From NCBI GenBank assembly GCA_045531955.1, contig JAZSFC010000004.1, forward strand, positions 4,577 to 68,576: a stretch of 64,000 nt of DNA, in the 5' to 3' direction. Shown here one piece after another: positions 25,804 through 33,996 of this stretch (position 1 is its first letter; each line of letters begins with the position of its first letter). The notes under the pieces were generated by a model. That model saw nothing but the letters and a program-made list of their open reading frames with translations. It was not told the origin of the DNA and did not search any database. The stretch comes from SIG299 sp045531955 (GTDB lineage: Bacteria > Bacillota > Clostridia > Lachnospirales > Lachnospiraceae). The position numbers were made by a program, and so were the translations under genes.

Positions 25804-27024
25804 ATGAAACTCAACAATGTGGATTTTGACACCTATTTTAACAATTACCCGGATGTAAACGGCTATTTCGGCAAGTACGGCGGCGCTTATATCGAGCCAA
25901 AGTTAAAGGCGGCTATGGACGAAATTACAGAAGCTTACTTCTCCATCTGCCAGTCCAGAAAGTTCATTGCAGAACTCAGAAGAATCCGTAAGGAATTCCA
26001 GGGCAGACCAACCCCTGTGTCCCATTTGGAAAGATTATCCGACGCTCTCGGCGGCAAGGTTCAGCTCTATGCAAAGAGAGAAGATTTAAACCATTCCGGT
26101 GCTCACAAGTTAAACCACTGTATGGGTGAAGCGCTTCTTGCAAAGTACATGGGCAAGAAGAAGGTTATCGCAGAAACCGGCGCAGGCCAGCACGGTGTGG
26201 CTCTTGCTACCGCAGCAGCTTACTTCGGATTAGAGTGTGACATTTACATGGGTTCCGTAGACATTAAGAAGCAGGCTCCAAACGTTGCCAGAATGAAGAT
26301 TTTAGGCGCAAACGTAATTGAGGTTACCCATGGCTTACAGACATTAAAGGAAGCGGTTGACGCGGCGTTTGATGCATACAGTAGAGAATACAAAGATGCT
26401 ATTTACTGCATCGGTTCCGTTTTAGGACCACATCCATTCCCAATGATGGTTCGTGACTTCCAGAGCGTGGTTGGTATCGAGGCAAGAGACCAGTTCATCG
26501 ATATGACCGGTCATCTGCCAAGTGCCATCGTTGCCTGTGTAGGTGGCGGTTCCAACGCAGCAGGTTTATTTGCCGGCTTCTTAAATGACCCGGTTGACAT
26601 TTACGGTATTGAGCCTTTGGGCCGCGGCGAAAAGCTGGGTGATCATGCAGCAAGCCTTAAGTACGGTACCGAGGGTATCATGCATGGTTTCAACAGTATC
26701 ATGTTGAAGGATGAAAACGGCGAGCCTGCTCCGGTTTACTCCGTTGCCAGCGGCCTCGACTATCCATCCTCCGGCCCTGAGCATGCATTCCTTCAGGAAA
26801 TCGGACGCGTTAAGTACGATGTAATCAACGATGACGAAACCATTGATGCATTCTTTACATTAGCTCGTTTAGAGGGTATCATCCCTGCAATTGAAAGCTC
26901 CCACGCTGTTGCTTACGGCATGAAGCTTGCCAAGACGATGGATCACGGTTCTGTGCTTATTAACCTGTCCGGTCGCGGCGACAAGGATATGGATTATATT
27001 TTAGAGAATTACGGTATTCGCTAA
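25804..27024 (+). CDS. trpB: Tryptophan synthase beta subunit, lone copy
   Basis: PLP enzyme joining indole (or indole made by TrpA) with serine to give tryptophan. The PLP lysine is Lys102 in NHSGAHKLNH; ETGAGQHG, the phosphate-binding GGGSNAAG and the C-terminal NLSGRGDKD motifs are intact. The 406-residue length fits the TrpB1 class rather than the longer TrpB2 type. No trpA or other trp gene is adjacent, and a terminator follows at once. The Trp T-box directly upstream makes tryptophan starvation the trigger. A lone copy may serve indole salvage; that is an inference. Confidence 0.93.
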   Translation: MKLNNVDFDTYFNNYPDVNGYFGKYGGAYIEPKLKAAMDEITEAYFSICQSRKFIAELRRIRKEFQGRPTPVSHLERLSDALGGKVQLYAKREDLNHSGAHKLNHCMGEALLAKYMGKKKVIAETGAGQHGVALATAAAYFGLECDIYMGSVDIKKQAPNVARMKILGANVIEVTHGLQTLKEAVDAAFDAYSREYKDAIYCIGSVLGPHPFPMMVRDFQSVVGIEARDQFIDMTGHLPSAIVACVGGGSNAAGLFAGFLNDPVDIYGIEPLGRGEKLGDHAASLKYGTEGIMHGFNSIMLKDENGEPAPVYSVASGLDYPSSGPEHAFLQEIGRVKYDVINDDETIDAFFTLARLEGIIPAIESSHAVAYGMKLAKTMDHGSVLINLSGRGDKDMDYILENYGIR

Positions 27025-27032
27025 AGCAAGAT

Positions 27033-27067
27033 GCCGCCATGGGAAAAATTCCTGTGGCGGCTTTTTT
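27033..27067. terminator. Terminator between convergent trpB and antitoxin gene
   Basis: GCCGCCATGGGAA-AAA-TTCCTGTGGCGGC followed by T6. The stem is symmetrical enough to act in both directions, which suits its place between two convergent genes. Confidence 0.85.
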
Positions 27068-27074
27068 GGTTCTT

Positions 27075-27404
27075 TTAAGCAAGAGGCTTTCTTTGAACAA
27101 AGGGAAAGTCTTCTATAAGATGATCATTCATTTCCATCATGTTCAGTAAGCGGCTGGCAGCACCGGAAGGATGATTTATTCCGGCTTCCCATGCTTCCAC
27201 GGTTTTCTTTGAAACACCAAGATAGCCTGCAAATAAGCGTTGTGAAAGGCCGGTAGATTTACGGATTCTTTGTATGTCTGTAGCGTGGTATTCTTTAATT
27301 GGAACTATGGTGACAGTGTTTCTTTTTAAAACTTTTTCGGTGCTTTGGGCATCCTCGATAGCTTCAGTAAGGCCGGTTAAGATACTTTCGTAAATGTTAC
27401 TCAT
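27075..27404 (-). CDS. HigA-like antitoxin (XRE helix-turn-helix)
   Basis: A 109-residue protein with a helix-turn-helix of the XRE/Cro type at about 44-95 (RIRKSTGLSQRLFAGYLGVS, then KTVEAWEAGINHPSG). The N-terminal 40 residues are likely the flexible toxin-binding arm. It follows the toxin gene by 13 bp on the same strand, the toxin-first order typical of HigBA modules. Such antitoxins bind their toxin and repress the shared promoter; the palindrome in that promoter (27777-27789) is the likely site. Confidence 0.88.
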   Translation of the reverse strand: MSNIYESILTGLTEAIEDAQSTEKVLKRNTVTIVPIKEYHATDIQRIRKSTGLSQRLFAGYLGVSKKTVEAWEAGINHPSGAASRLLNMMEMNDHLIEDFPFVQRKPLA

Positions 27405-27417
27405 GCAAATGTCCTCC

Positions 27418-27753
27418 TTAACTTAAACTTTTTTCTAAGGTAATGATTAATTTTTTGATATTGTTACGTTCTGATTTGGAAAGATTATCTTTTTCATTTT
27501 TTGAATATACGGTAATAAAATAAATTGTTTCCTGAATAACAAAATCTACATAACAAACGCGAGCACCACCGCTTTTTCCTCGATTAGGGAGGGAGAAGCG
27601 GTATTTTCGAAGGTTACCGGTGCCGCGAATTACTTTTCCTGCCTTGGGATTGCTTAATAGCTCATTTTCCAGAGTTCGTAAGTCTTCATCTGTTAATCCC
27701 AGTTGGCTCCAGTTTTTTGCGAACTCATTGGTTTGAATAAAAGTTTTAGTCAT
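27418..27753 (-). CDS. RelE/HigB-type toxin
   Basis: A 111-residue basic protein of the RelE/ParE superfamily, HigB-2-like: it opens MTKTFIQTNEFAKNW and has the core GTGNLRKYRFSLPNRGKSGG then ARVCYVDFV and YFITVYSKNEKDNLS. Relatives are ribosome-dependent mRNA endonucleases. The Lys/Arg-rich loop and the conserved YSKNEK-DNLS segment are intact, so it appears functional. Translation begins behind GAAAGGAATT, and the promoter with its operator lies directly upstream. Confidence 0.88.
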   Translation of the reverse strand: MTKTFIQTNEFAKNWSQLGLTDEDLRTLENELLSNPKAGKVIRGTGNLRKYRFSLPNRGKSGGARVCYVDFVIQETIYFITVYSKNEKDNLSKSERNNIKKLIITLEKSLS

Positions 27754-27769
27754 TTGTAATTCCTTTCAT

Positions 27770-27824
27770 AGTATATCCTATTAAATAGGGTGATGTCAAT
27801 GTAAAATTGCATATTAGGGTGATG
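27770..27824 (-). promoter_or_regulatory. Promoter and operators of the toxin-antitoxin pair
   Basis: On the minus strand, TTGACA (27794-27799) and TATACT (27770-27775) are 18 bp apart and point at the toxin gene. Between them lies a perfect palindrome, CCTATT-N-AATAGG (27777-27789). A 10-bp direct repeat (TAGGGTGATG on the plus strand) occurs at 27786-27795 and 27815-27824, covering the -35 and the DNA behind it. This is the expected layout for autoregulation by the antitoxin. Confidence 0.75.
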
Positions 27825-27975
27825 CTTTTACGAACAAAGAGGTTTGGATTTTAAGATTTTCGATTTTAGAATGGTCACAAACCTTGTTGATGCTAGTGTA
27901 ACATATCCGAACACATTGCGTCAACAATGGTTTGATTAAATTATTATAAGCAGAAGACATTAAACGGAAATTTTA

Positions 27976-28767
27976 TCAGCGCTTTATCATGAGTTCCAAC
28001 TCCCGAATATTAGCACCGATATCGCTTTGCTTGTGTGCATCGGAAGCGGTTTCAATTTGCACCTTGTTTTTCTCTAAAACAGATAATAATTGAGGATTTA
28101 AGCCGAGTTCCAGTTCAGGGCTGTAGTTCAATCGTAAGCCACCGCTGTTTTCGGCATACATACCATGCTTGTTTAACAGCATAGCCAATTTGTTATAATA
28201 TTCTGTTAAGTCCATGTTTGGCTTATGGCCGAAACACTTGATGGAATCAGGATGGGCGAGGCCGCTAAATAAACCGCTTTCGCATAATTGGAACATAATC
28301 TCATAATATCGTTTATATACTTCTTCTGCGTTTTTGCTTTCCCAAGTTTCCTTTTGGCGCGGATGATCAAAGCCCCAGCTGTCAATCCAATGTACGGAGC
28401 CGGTAAGAAAATCGAATGTATAGTCATCAAGAATCTCTGCCAAAATGTCAGCAGTTTCCGGAATATAGCAGACTTCGAGGCCAAACTTCACTTTTACAGG
28501 ATAATCGGTCTTTTTCACTGTTTTTATAAATCGAATATAATCCTCTATCGATCCGGTCATTCTTTTTGTTACCCAATTATGCTGAAATTCATTATATGAT
28601 TTTACCGGTTCATAAACTTTTTCAAATTCAGTAAACTGATGGGTATGCTCCAGCAAGTAGATTTCATCAAGTCCTGCTTCTTGAGCAACTTTAATGAAGC
28701 CTTCAAAAAAATCCATAGTATAACCGACAGGATCTCCGTGTAAAAAGTGAATATGTACGTCTTTCAT
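27976..28767 (-). CDS. PHP-domain phosphoesterase (histidinol-phosphatase-like)
   Basis: A 263-residue PHP-family metal-dependent phosphoesterase. The N-terminal DVHIHFLHGD, the EHTHQF segment, GLEVCY, the GSVHWID block, GLAHPD and the late ASDAHKQSDIG supply the usual His/Asp/Glu metal ligands. The best match is the HisK/HisJ class of histidinol-phosphatases, but no his genes are nearby and the family includes other phosphatases, so the substrate is uncertain. The ATG follows GGGAGGAAAAACGG. It stands alone between the toxin-antitoxin pair and the palindrome at 28.9-29.4 kb. Confidence 0.85.
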   Translation of the reverse strand: MKDVHIHFLHGDPVGYTMDFFEGFIKVAQEAGLDEIYLLEHTHQFTEFEKVYEPVKSYNEFQHNWVTKRMTGSIEDYIRFIKTVKKTDYPVKVKFGLEVCYIPETADILAEILDDYTFDFLTGSVHWIDSWGFDHPRQKETWESKNAEEVYKRYYEIMFQLCESGLFSGLAHPDSIKCFGHKPNMDLTEYYNKLAMLLNKHGMYAENSGGLRLNYSPELELGLNPQLLSVLEKNKVQIETASDAHKQSDIGANIRELELMIKR

Positions 28768-28894
28768 CCGTTTTTCCTCCCAACCTCAGTTTTGTTCCCT
28801 TTTGTATTTATTATATCAAAAGAATTTGTGTGTGTATATTATTCTTTTGATTTCTATACGGGATACAAATTAACAATTTGGTATTTATTTTCTC

Positions 28895-29361
28895 ATGGCA
28901 AACCTTCCCGGCGGGATTTATTTTCCCGTCCTTTTCTGCGTAGGACCTCCGGCACTTTTCCGGCGACTCCAAGGGGATGGAAGCTTTCAAAGATGGCCGC
29001 CTTTGCCGGTTTGGCTGACTGTCTGAGGCGCCGGGAATGGCGATGTGTAAATGATTTGGTGTGTGCAAAAAGCGCGTGAGCGCTTTTAAGAATGAGTAGA
29101 AGGTGTGTGGACACTTTATGTGTCCGACACACCTTTGCTCATTCTTGGAAGTACGTCGTTCCGACGTTTTTGCACCGTCCAAATCTATAAAACAATATAA
29201 CAATAAACTTCCTTCCCACCCGGCACCGAGTTTCAGCAAACCGGTGAAGAAGGCCATTAATCAAAAGAAAGCTGCAATATCCCTTGGCAAGTCCCCGCGG
29301 AAAGTGGCCGGGTCGTAGAAAGAAAAGGATGGGGAACTCCCCGCCGGGAAGGTTTTTTGTC
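28895..29361. repeat. Long imperfect palindrome A (about 450 bp) between divergent genes
   Basis: The 649-bp gap between the PHP gene and the PrcB-like gene is almost filled by a head-to-head imperfect inverted repeat. Its outer ends are perfect for 15 bp (AACCTTCCCGGCGGG at 28901-28915; complement at 29340-29354). Toward the centre, AAGAATGAG (29088-29096) pairs with CTCATTCTT (29138-29146), and GGACAC-TTTAT-GTGTCC (29109-29125) is the turn. Each arm has its own side hairpin at a mirrored position, with different sequence (GCGC-GTGA-GCGC at 29072-29083; ACGTCG-TTC-CGACGT at 29153-29167). Small frames in it mirror each other and I do not call them genes. I do not recognise the family. Confidence 0.75.
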
Positions 29362-29416
29362 ATAAACAAAATTCCTCGCTCATACACTGATAACAAAATG
29401 AATCATCGGGTGTGCT

Positions 29417-29827
29417 ATGAAGAAGAAACGGATTTTGTTTTTGCTGCTTGTTTTTCTGGCGGCATTTTTTGCCGGCTGCGGAGAGAAGGTCAGCAAACCG
29501 GAAAAGATAAAGGATGTGGAATATACGGTGCAGGAGGAGAGCCGGGTGCCGGAGGAATTGCTGGCAAAGATGAAGGAAAAGCAAAAGGAAGCCTTTCAAA
29601 TGACATATGCAACGGAGGGGTATCTTTATATAGCGAAAGGGTACGGAACCCAGTCAACCAGTGGTTATAGTATCCGTGTGACAGACCTGTATGAGGCGGC
29701 GGAAGGAATTGTTTTTTCTGCGGAACTGCTGGGTCCCGGAAAAACAGAACCGGTCCTGCAGGTGGAAACCTACCCTTATGTGGTTGTGAAAATAAAGGAC
29801 TTGGGTCTGGATGTTTTATTTCAATAA
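29417..29827 (+). CDS. PrcB-family lipoprotein
   Basis: A 136-residue lipoprotein: signal peptide with lipobox (AFFAGC, Cys near 21), short linker, and a PrcB C-terminal type domain (about 50-135) recognised from YLYIAKGYGTQSTSGYSIRV. In treponemes, PrcB modulates the dentilisin protease complex; in Firmicutes the role of this domain is unknown. The start has only a weak ribosome site. It ends 16 bp before the SipL-like gene and may be co-transcribed with it, which would suggest an envelope or sporulation link. Confidence 0.8.
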   Translation: MKKKRILFLLLVFLAAFFAGCGEKVSKPEKIKDVEYTVQEESRVPEELLAKMKEKQKEAFQMTYATEGYLYIAKGYGTQSTSGYSIRVTDLYEAAEGIVFSAELLGPGKTEPVLQVETYPYVVVKIKDLGLDVLFQ

Positions 29828-29842
29828 AAAGGAGTGCGGAAA

Positions 29843-31405
29843 ATGGAGCTGAAAAAAGAAAATATCCACCGAATGAGTGGAACTGTGCAGAGTGCATGTC
29901 AGACAGTATCGTTTACACTGGATGACGATTTCAATGTGCCGGACGCCAGACCGGATGTGAAAATGATTTTACGTGAAAAGGGAAGAATCCGGGTGTTGGA
30001 GAAAAAATGTAACGGAGGCCGGCTGCATATCCGGGGTGTCCTTCTTGCGGATGTACTTTATATCGGGGAAGAGGGTGCCGGAATTTACGGTATGGAAAGT
30101 GAACTTCCCTTTGATGAAATGATACATATGGAACAGGAAGACTGTTCCGGCATTACAATCCGCGCAGAGTTGGAGGATATGACCGCCGCCATGATTCATT
30201 CCCGCAAATTAAATGTAAAAGCCCTGATTACCGTAAAGGCATTTTGCGAGGAAATCGAAGATGAGATTGTGGTGACGGAAGCAGAGGGCAAGGGTCTGTT
30301 TGCAAGAGCAAAGGACGTGAACTTCACCAATTTGGCTGCCATGCGGAAGGATACCATCCGGCTTCGTGAGGAAGTGACACTTCCGTCATCCCGGCCGAAT
30401 ATCGGTGAAATTCTTTATAAAGAACTGTATCTGACGGTGAATGAAAGCAGAGTATTGGAAGATGAACTGTCGGTGAAGGGCAACATGAATGTATTTTTGG
30501 TTTACCGGGGAATGGGCTTAAAAGAAACACCGGAATTTTTTGAAACCAGACTTCCTTTTACCGGACGATTTGATTTGTCCGGAGCGATGCCGAATATGAT
30601 TGAAGATATTACACCGGCAGTGCTTCAGGAAAATATCAATATCCGGCCGGATGAAGACGGGGAAGAACGTGTGATTGAAGTGGAAGCTGTTCTGGAACTG
30701 GATATGAAGCTTTATGAAGAAAAGGAACTGATGGTGCTGGAGGATATTTATTCTGTGGCGGGTCATGTAAATCTTCAGGGACGTCGGGAACTGATTCCGC
30801 ACTTGTTAATGAAAAACCAAAGCATGGGAAGCTTTTTCGGCACCTATGAGTTGCCGGCAAGAGAGGTAACACCGATGCAGATTTCCTATGGCAGTTGTGA
30901 AGTCCATCCGGAAAAAATCGGTATGGAGGAAAACAAACTGTTGGTGGAAGGTATGCTGGAGTTTAAAGTTTTGATGGTGACCGGTTCCGATGAACAGCCG
31001 TATCTGGGCGTGAAATTTTATGCTCCGTTCCGACAGGAGATTGAAGCGAAGGGTATTAATGAGGGATGTACCTATCATGTAATGCCGATGGTAACGGATT
31101 CCTCCTTCCAGCTGTATCGCAGCAATGAGCTGGAATGGAAGGCAGAAGTGAATTTCCAGACGGTTGTCTTTTGCAACACACCGGAATATATGATTACCGG
31201 AGCAGAATTTGTACCGTTTACGGAAGAAGAACTGGCCGGCCGGTACAGTATGATTGGTTATCGGAGTGAAGCCGGGGATACTCTTTGGTCTGTAGGAAAG
31301 CGGTTCCATGTATCGCCGGACCTGGTGGCACAGCAAAATAATTTGGAAGAAGAAATGGTTCCCGCAGGAAAAATGTTGTTATTGATTTGTAGCGGGAATA
31401 ACTAA
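29843..31405 (+). CDS. DUF3794-LysM spore envelope protein (SipL-like)
   Basis: About 520 residues with repeated DUF3794 domains (SpoVID-like; early VPDARPDVKMILREKGRIRV) and a C-terminal LysM (about 470-516, RSEAGDTLWSVGKRFHVSPD). This is the architecture of Clostridioides difficile SipL, which binds SpoIVA through its LysM end and attaches the coat to the forespore. An in-frame GTG at 29834 is too close to the AAGGAG site; the ATG at 29843 is properly spaced. A two-way terminator follows. Assignment to SipL function rests on architecture. Confidence 0.88.
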   Translation: MELKKENIHRMSGTVQSACQTVSFTLDDDFNVPDARPDVKMILREKGRIRVLEKKCNGGRLHIRGVLLADVLYIGEEGAGIYGMESELPFDEMIHMEQEDCSGITIRAELEDMTAAMIHSRKLNVKALITVKAFCEEIEDEIVVTEAEGKGLFARAKDVNFTNLAAMRKDTIRLREEVTLPSSRPNIGEILYKELYLTVNESRVLEDELSVKGNMNVFLVYRGMGLKETPEFFETRLPFTGRFDLSGAMPNMIEDITPAVLQENINIRPDEDGEERVIEVEAVLELDMKLYEEKELMVLEDIYSVAGHVNLQGRRELIPHLLMKNQSMGSFFGTYELPAREVTPMQISYGSCEVHPEKIGMEENKLLVEGMLEFKVLMVTGSDEQPYLGVKFYAPFRQEIEAKGINEGCTYHVMPMVTDSSFQLYRSNELEWKAEVNFQTVVFCNTPEYMITGAEFVPFTEEELAGRYSMIGYRSEAGDTLWSVGKRFHVSPDLVAQQNNLEEEMVPAGKMLLLICSGNN

Positions 31406-31415
31406 GGCTAAAATT

Positions 31416-31468
31416 AAAACGATCTTCCCATAAAACCCTTGGTGGCTTTCAAAGGAAGATCGTTTTTT
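31416..31468. terminator. Two-way terminator between convergent genes
   Basis: AAAACGATCTTCC (31416-31428) pairs with GGAAGATCGTTTTTT (31454-31468). The A-run before and T-run after the stem make it usable from both sides. Confidence 0.85.
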
Positions 31469-31474
31469 GTTATC

Positions 31475-32122
31475 TTATTTTACAGTTGTTTCGTCAGTGC
31501 TTCCGGAAACGGCTGCATCCGGAACTGCTGTTTCGGCGGCGGTGCCGTCTCTCCAGTCGGTCAGCTTCTTTTGAGTTGCTTCCAATGTCTTTTTACAAAT
31601 TTCCGGAAGCTCTCCACCCCATTGCTTTGCTGCCTCGTCGTAACCTTTTTGCAGGGCATCCAGCATGGAATCTGCTTTGGAAGGATCATTGCCTGCTAAC
31701 GCTTTTGCAAAGGAGAACATGCGCTCAGAGGTTTGCTCTACGCCCCAATAGCCGTCATCTGCCACTTCTTTGGCTGCTTCGGCCGCGGTTTCGTCATCTA
31801 CCTCGATGGTGCCATCCTTAATCATATCGAAAGCATCTGCTAATGTAGTGAATTTTTCACCTTGCTTTAACAGCATTTTTTCTACCAGGGAACGAAGCTG
31901 CGCGGTTTTCATTTCGGCCTCCGCCTTCATTTTTTCAATGGTAGCTGCATCGTATTTGACCGGTTTCTTGTTTTCGGAAGCTTCTGCTTTTTCATATGAT
32001 GCGGCAGCACCTTCTGCTAACTTGCTTTCTGTAAGTTCTGTGTTTTTCTTTTCGTTTTCTTTGCCAATCTTATTTGTTTCATAATTGGCGCCCATAATCT
32101 GGGAGATTCCTGCGATATCCAT
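31475..32122 (-). CDS. Conserved-looking hypothetical protein, Ala/Glu/Lys-rich
   Basis: I cannot name this 215-residue protein. It has no signal peptide or membrane segment. The N-terminal 60 residues are charged and low in complexity; residues about 70-190 look like a compact helical domain with GYWGVEQTSERMFSFAKALAG and WGGELPEICKKTLEATQKKL, a pattern I recall loosely from other clostridial hypothetical proteins and from DUF5610-like sequences, though without certainty. The last 20 residues are Ala/Thr-rich. It lies before ispE on the minus strand with about 95 bp between and is probably expressed on its own or by readthrough. Confidence 0.7.
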   Translation of the reverse strand: MDIAGISQIMGANYETNKIGKENEKKNTELTESKLAEGAAASYEKAEASENKKPVKYDAATIEKMKAEAEMKTAQLRSLVEKMLLKQGEKFTTLADAFDMIKDGTIEVDDETAAEAAKEVADDGYWGVEQTSERMFSFAKALAGNDPSKADSMLDALQKGYDEAAKQWGGELPEICKKTLEATQKKLTDWRDGTAAETAVPDAAVSGSTDETTVK

Positions 32123-32217
32123 ATCAAATCCTCCGTTCTGTATCTGCCCTCCGTGGCGTTGGTTTTTATCTGCACTGTATATATCGGCATCTGATTAAAA
32201 AAAATCAAGCCCTTTTC

Positions 32218-33135
32218 CTAATTTGCAGGGTGGATATCATCATAATTCATCCGGCGCAACGGTGGTTGGTGGAACTTTGTGACAAAGGAGCGTTCTGCAT
32301 AGCCGTGGTCCATGAAATATTCAGCAGCTTCAATGGCGTCGTTGCCGTCGGTAAATAGTCCGAATACAGTAGGACCGCTGCCGCTCATGCAGGCACCTGC
32401 AGCACCCATTTCCAGCAGCTTCAGTTCGATTTCTTCAATCTCCGGACAAAGAGTACGGGCCACCGGTTCCAGAATGTTATTTAAATTGGCACAAAGCATG
32501 GAGATATTTCCGGTTTCGATGGCCAAAAGAGCGGCATCGATATCCGGATGATTTGCTTCCTCCAGCTTAAGATTTTCATAGACGTATTTGGTAGAAACTG
32601 CAGCCGCAGGCTTGACCAAGGTACAATACAGAGCAGGTGCCGGCTTTAGTGGTGTTAATATTTCACCGATGCCTTCGGAAAGTGCGGTGCCGAGCTGCAG
32701 ACAGTAAGGGATATCGGCGCCTAATTTTACACCGAGCTTTTGCAGCTCTTCCAGGGAGAGCTTTGTTTCAAATAGCTGATTTAAGCCCTTTAAGGTAGCG
32801 GCTGCGTCGGAACTGCCGCCGGCAAGACCGGCTGCGGAAGGAATTTGCTTGTCTACGGTAATCTGCACACCGCCTTTGACGGAACAGGTGTCCATGAAAA
32901 GTTTGGCAGCTTTATAAATTAAGTTGCGCTCGTCCCAGGTGACGTCCGGAAAATGCTCCGGGTTTCGGGCGGAAAGGATAATGCCCGGTTCCTTTGTTTT
33001 TTGCATAAATAAGGTGTCACAAAGTGACAGGGACTGCATAATCATGCGTACGGTATGATAGCCGTCGGGACGGCGGTTTAAAACATCCAGTGCAAGATTG
33101 ATTTTTGCATTGGCATAAATAGTAAGTTGTTCCAT
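32218..33135 (-). CDS. ispE: 4-diphosphocytidyl-2-C-methyl-D-erythritol kinase IspE
   Basis: GHMP-family kinase of the non-mevalonate isoprenoid pathway, 305 residues. The N-terminal AYAKIN-type substrate motif appears as ANAKINLALDVLNRRPDGYH, the ATP loop PSAAGLAGGSSDAA is at 99-112, and the late GAAGACMSGSGPTVFGLF is the third GHMP motif. The C-terminal tail is about 15 residues longer than usual. It follows spoIIR on the same strand with a 69-bp gap, a common clostridial pairing. Confidence 0.94.
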   Translation of the reverse strand: MEQLTIYANAKINLALDVLNRRPDGYHTVRMIMQSLSLCDTLFMQKTKEPGIILSARNPEHFPDVTWDERNLIYKAAKLFMDTCSVKGGVQITVDKQIPSAAGLAGGSSDAAATLKGLNQLFETKLSLEELQKLGVKLGADIPYCLQLGTALSEGIGEILTPLKPAPALYCTLVKPAAAVSTKYVYENLKLEEANHPDIDAALLAIETGNISMLCANLNNILEPVARTLCPEIEEIELKLLEMGAAGACMSGSGPTVFGLFTDGNDAIEAAEYFMDHGYAERSFVTKFHQPPLRRMNYDDIHPAN

Positions 33136-33204
33136 GGAATTCCTCCTCTCGATATCGACAGTATATCACAGAAAATGGGTTTTGCATAGTAAATATTTGG
33201 AAAT

Positions 33205-33996
33205 TCATTCGACGCATTTCAACAAGTTTCTGATAAGTTCCCATAATTTACTGCCAAAATAAACGGTGATTTCTTCTGTGTCTGCCTGCCGGCCGGTAAC
33301 GGTTTCTGGTGAAAGCCCTTCGGGATATTGTCCGTAAAACAGCCGTTCCAAAGTACTTTTTTTCACTGTTCCGATTTTCAGCTTGTAAATATCGGAGTCT
33401 TTCGGAATGTAATCATAGGAAGAATCAATAAAGCATAGGGATGGATAGGCAAGGCACCACCAGTTGTGCCCGTTGCCGCTTCCTAAGACAATTTGTACGC
33501 TGTCATAATAACCCGGAGGGAAAATAACTGCATCGGCAGATAAGTAGGTCTGGCTTCCGTAAATGCGGATGGGAAAATAAACCTGTTCTACGGAAACGGT
33601 GGCAGTGTAGCAGGCGTTTTGTTCTGCCAGAAAAGCATTGGCAATTTCCGTAAGGGAGGAACACTGGGCGGTTATTTGTGCTAAGGCATGGTCTTTATTT
33701 TCCGCACCCAGGGTGGCAGCATTGATGTACGGCAAAAGCACATCCCGCAGGGCAAGCTTCATTGCCTGGTCCCGTTCGGAATCACTGTCTGCCAGAATAT
33801 GTAGCCGGATGACATCTTCTACCACAGCCGGAGAAGCAGTGGCAGGTTGGGAGGAAGCAGGCGTTCCATTGCGGATGGACTCGGTAAAATCGGAAGCCGG
33901 CTGTGCATAGTTTTTGCCGGGAAGTTCTGTGGCAATCAGCCAGAGGGTAATAGCGGCAAGGAGTAATACAACGATGGAGATGATACGTTCTTTCAT
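33205..33996 (-). CDS. spoIIR: Stage II sporulation protein R (SpoIIR)
   Basis: Forespore-made secreted signal that triggers SpoIIGA to process pro-sigma-E in the mother cell. 263 residues: signal/anchor segment (about 5-25), a Ser/Pro/Ala linker, then the SpoIIR domain with VIRLHILADSDSERDQAMKL and FPPGYYDSVQIVLGSGNGHNWW..PSLCF (abbreviated), both diagnostic. In B. subtilis the gene is under sigma-F; I looked for such a promoter upstream and found no convincing match. Together with spoIIE and the SpoIIQ-like gene it brings three sigma-F-linked genes into this window. Confidence 0.94.
   Translation of the reverse strand: MKERIISIVVLLLAAITLWLIATELPGKNYAQPASDFTESIRNGTPASSQPATASPAVVEDVIRLHILADSDSERDQAMKLALRDVLLPYINAATLGAENKDHALAQITAQCSSLTEIANAFLAEQNACYTATVSVEQVYFPIRIYGSQTYLSADAVIFPPGYYDSVQIVLGSGNGHNWWCLAYPSLCFIDSSYDYIPKDSDIYKLKIGTVKKSTLERLFYGQYPEGLSPETVTGRQADTEEITVYFGSKLWELIRNLLKCVE

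Noticed and set aside
27075..27753. Toxin-antitoxin pair as marker of a mobile island
   Set aside because: No integrase, transposase, tRNA or direct-repeat ends nearby; flanking genes look chromosomal.
28901..29354. 15-bp terminal inverted repeats as ends of an insertion sequence
   Set aside because: There is no transposase or internal non-repeated cargo, and no clear target-site duplication; a fold-back or MITE-like relic remains possible.
28811..29396. Open frames inside palindrome A (minus 28811-29257, 28893-29132, 29139-29396; plus 28895 onward)
   Set aside because: They overlap each other and mirror one another because of the inverted repeat, have poor ribosome sites and no known family. 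The DNA is better described as a structured repeat.
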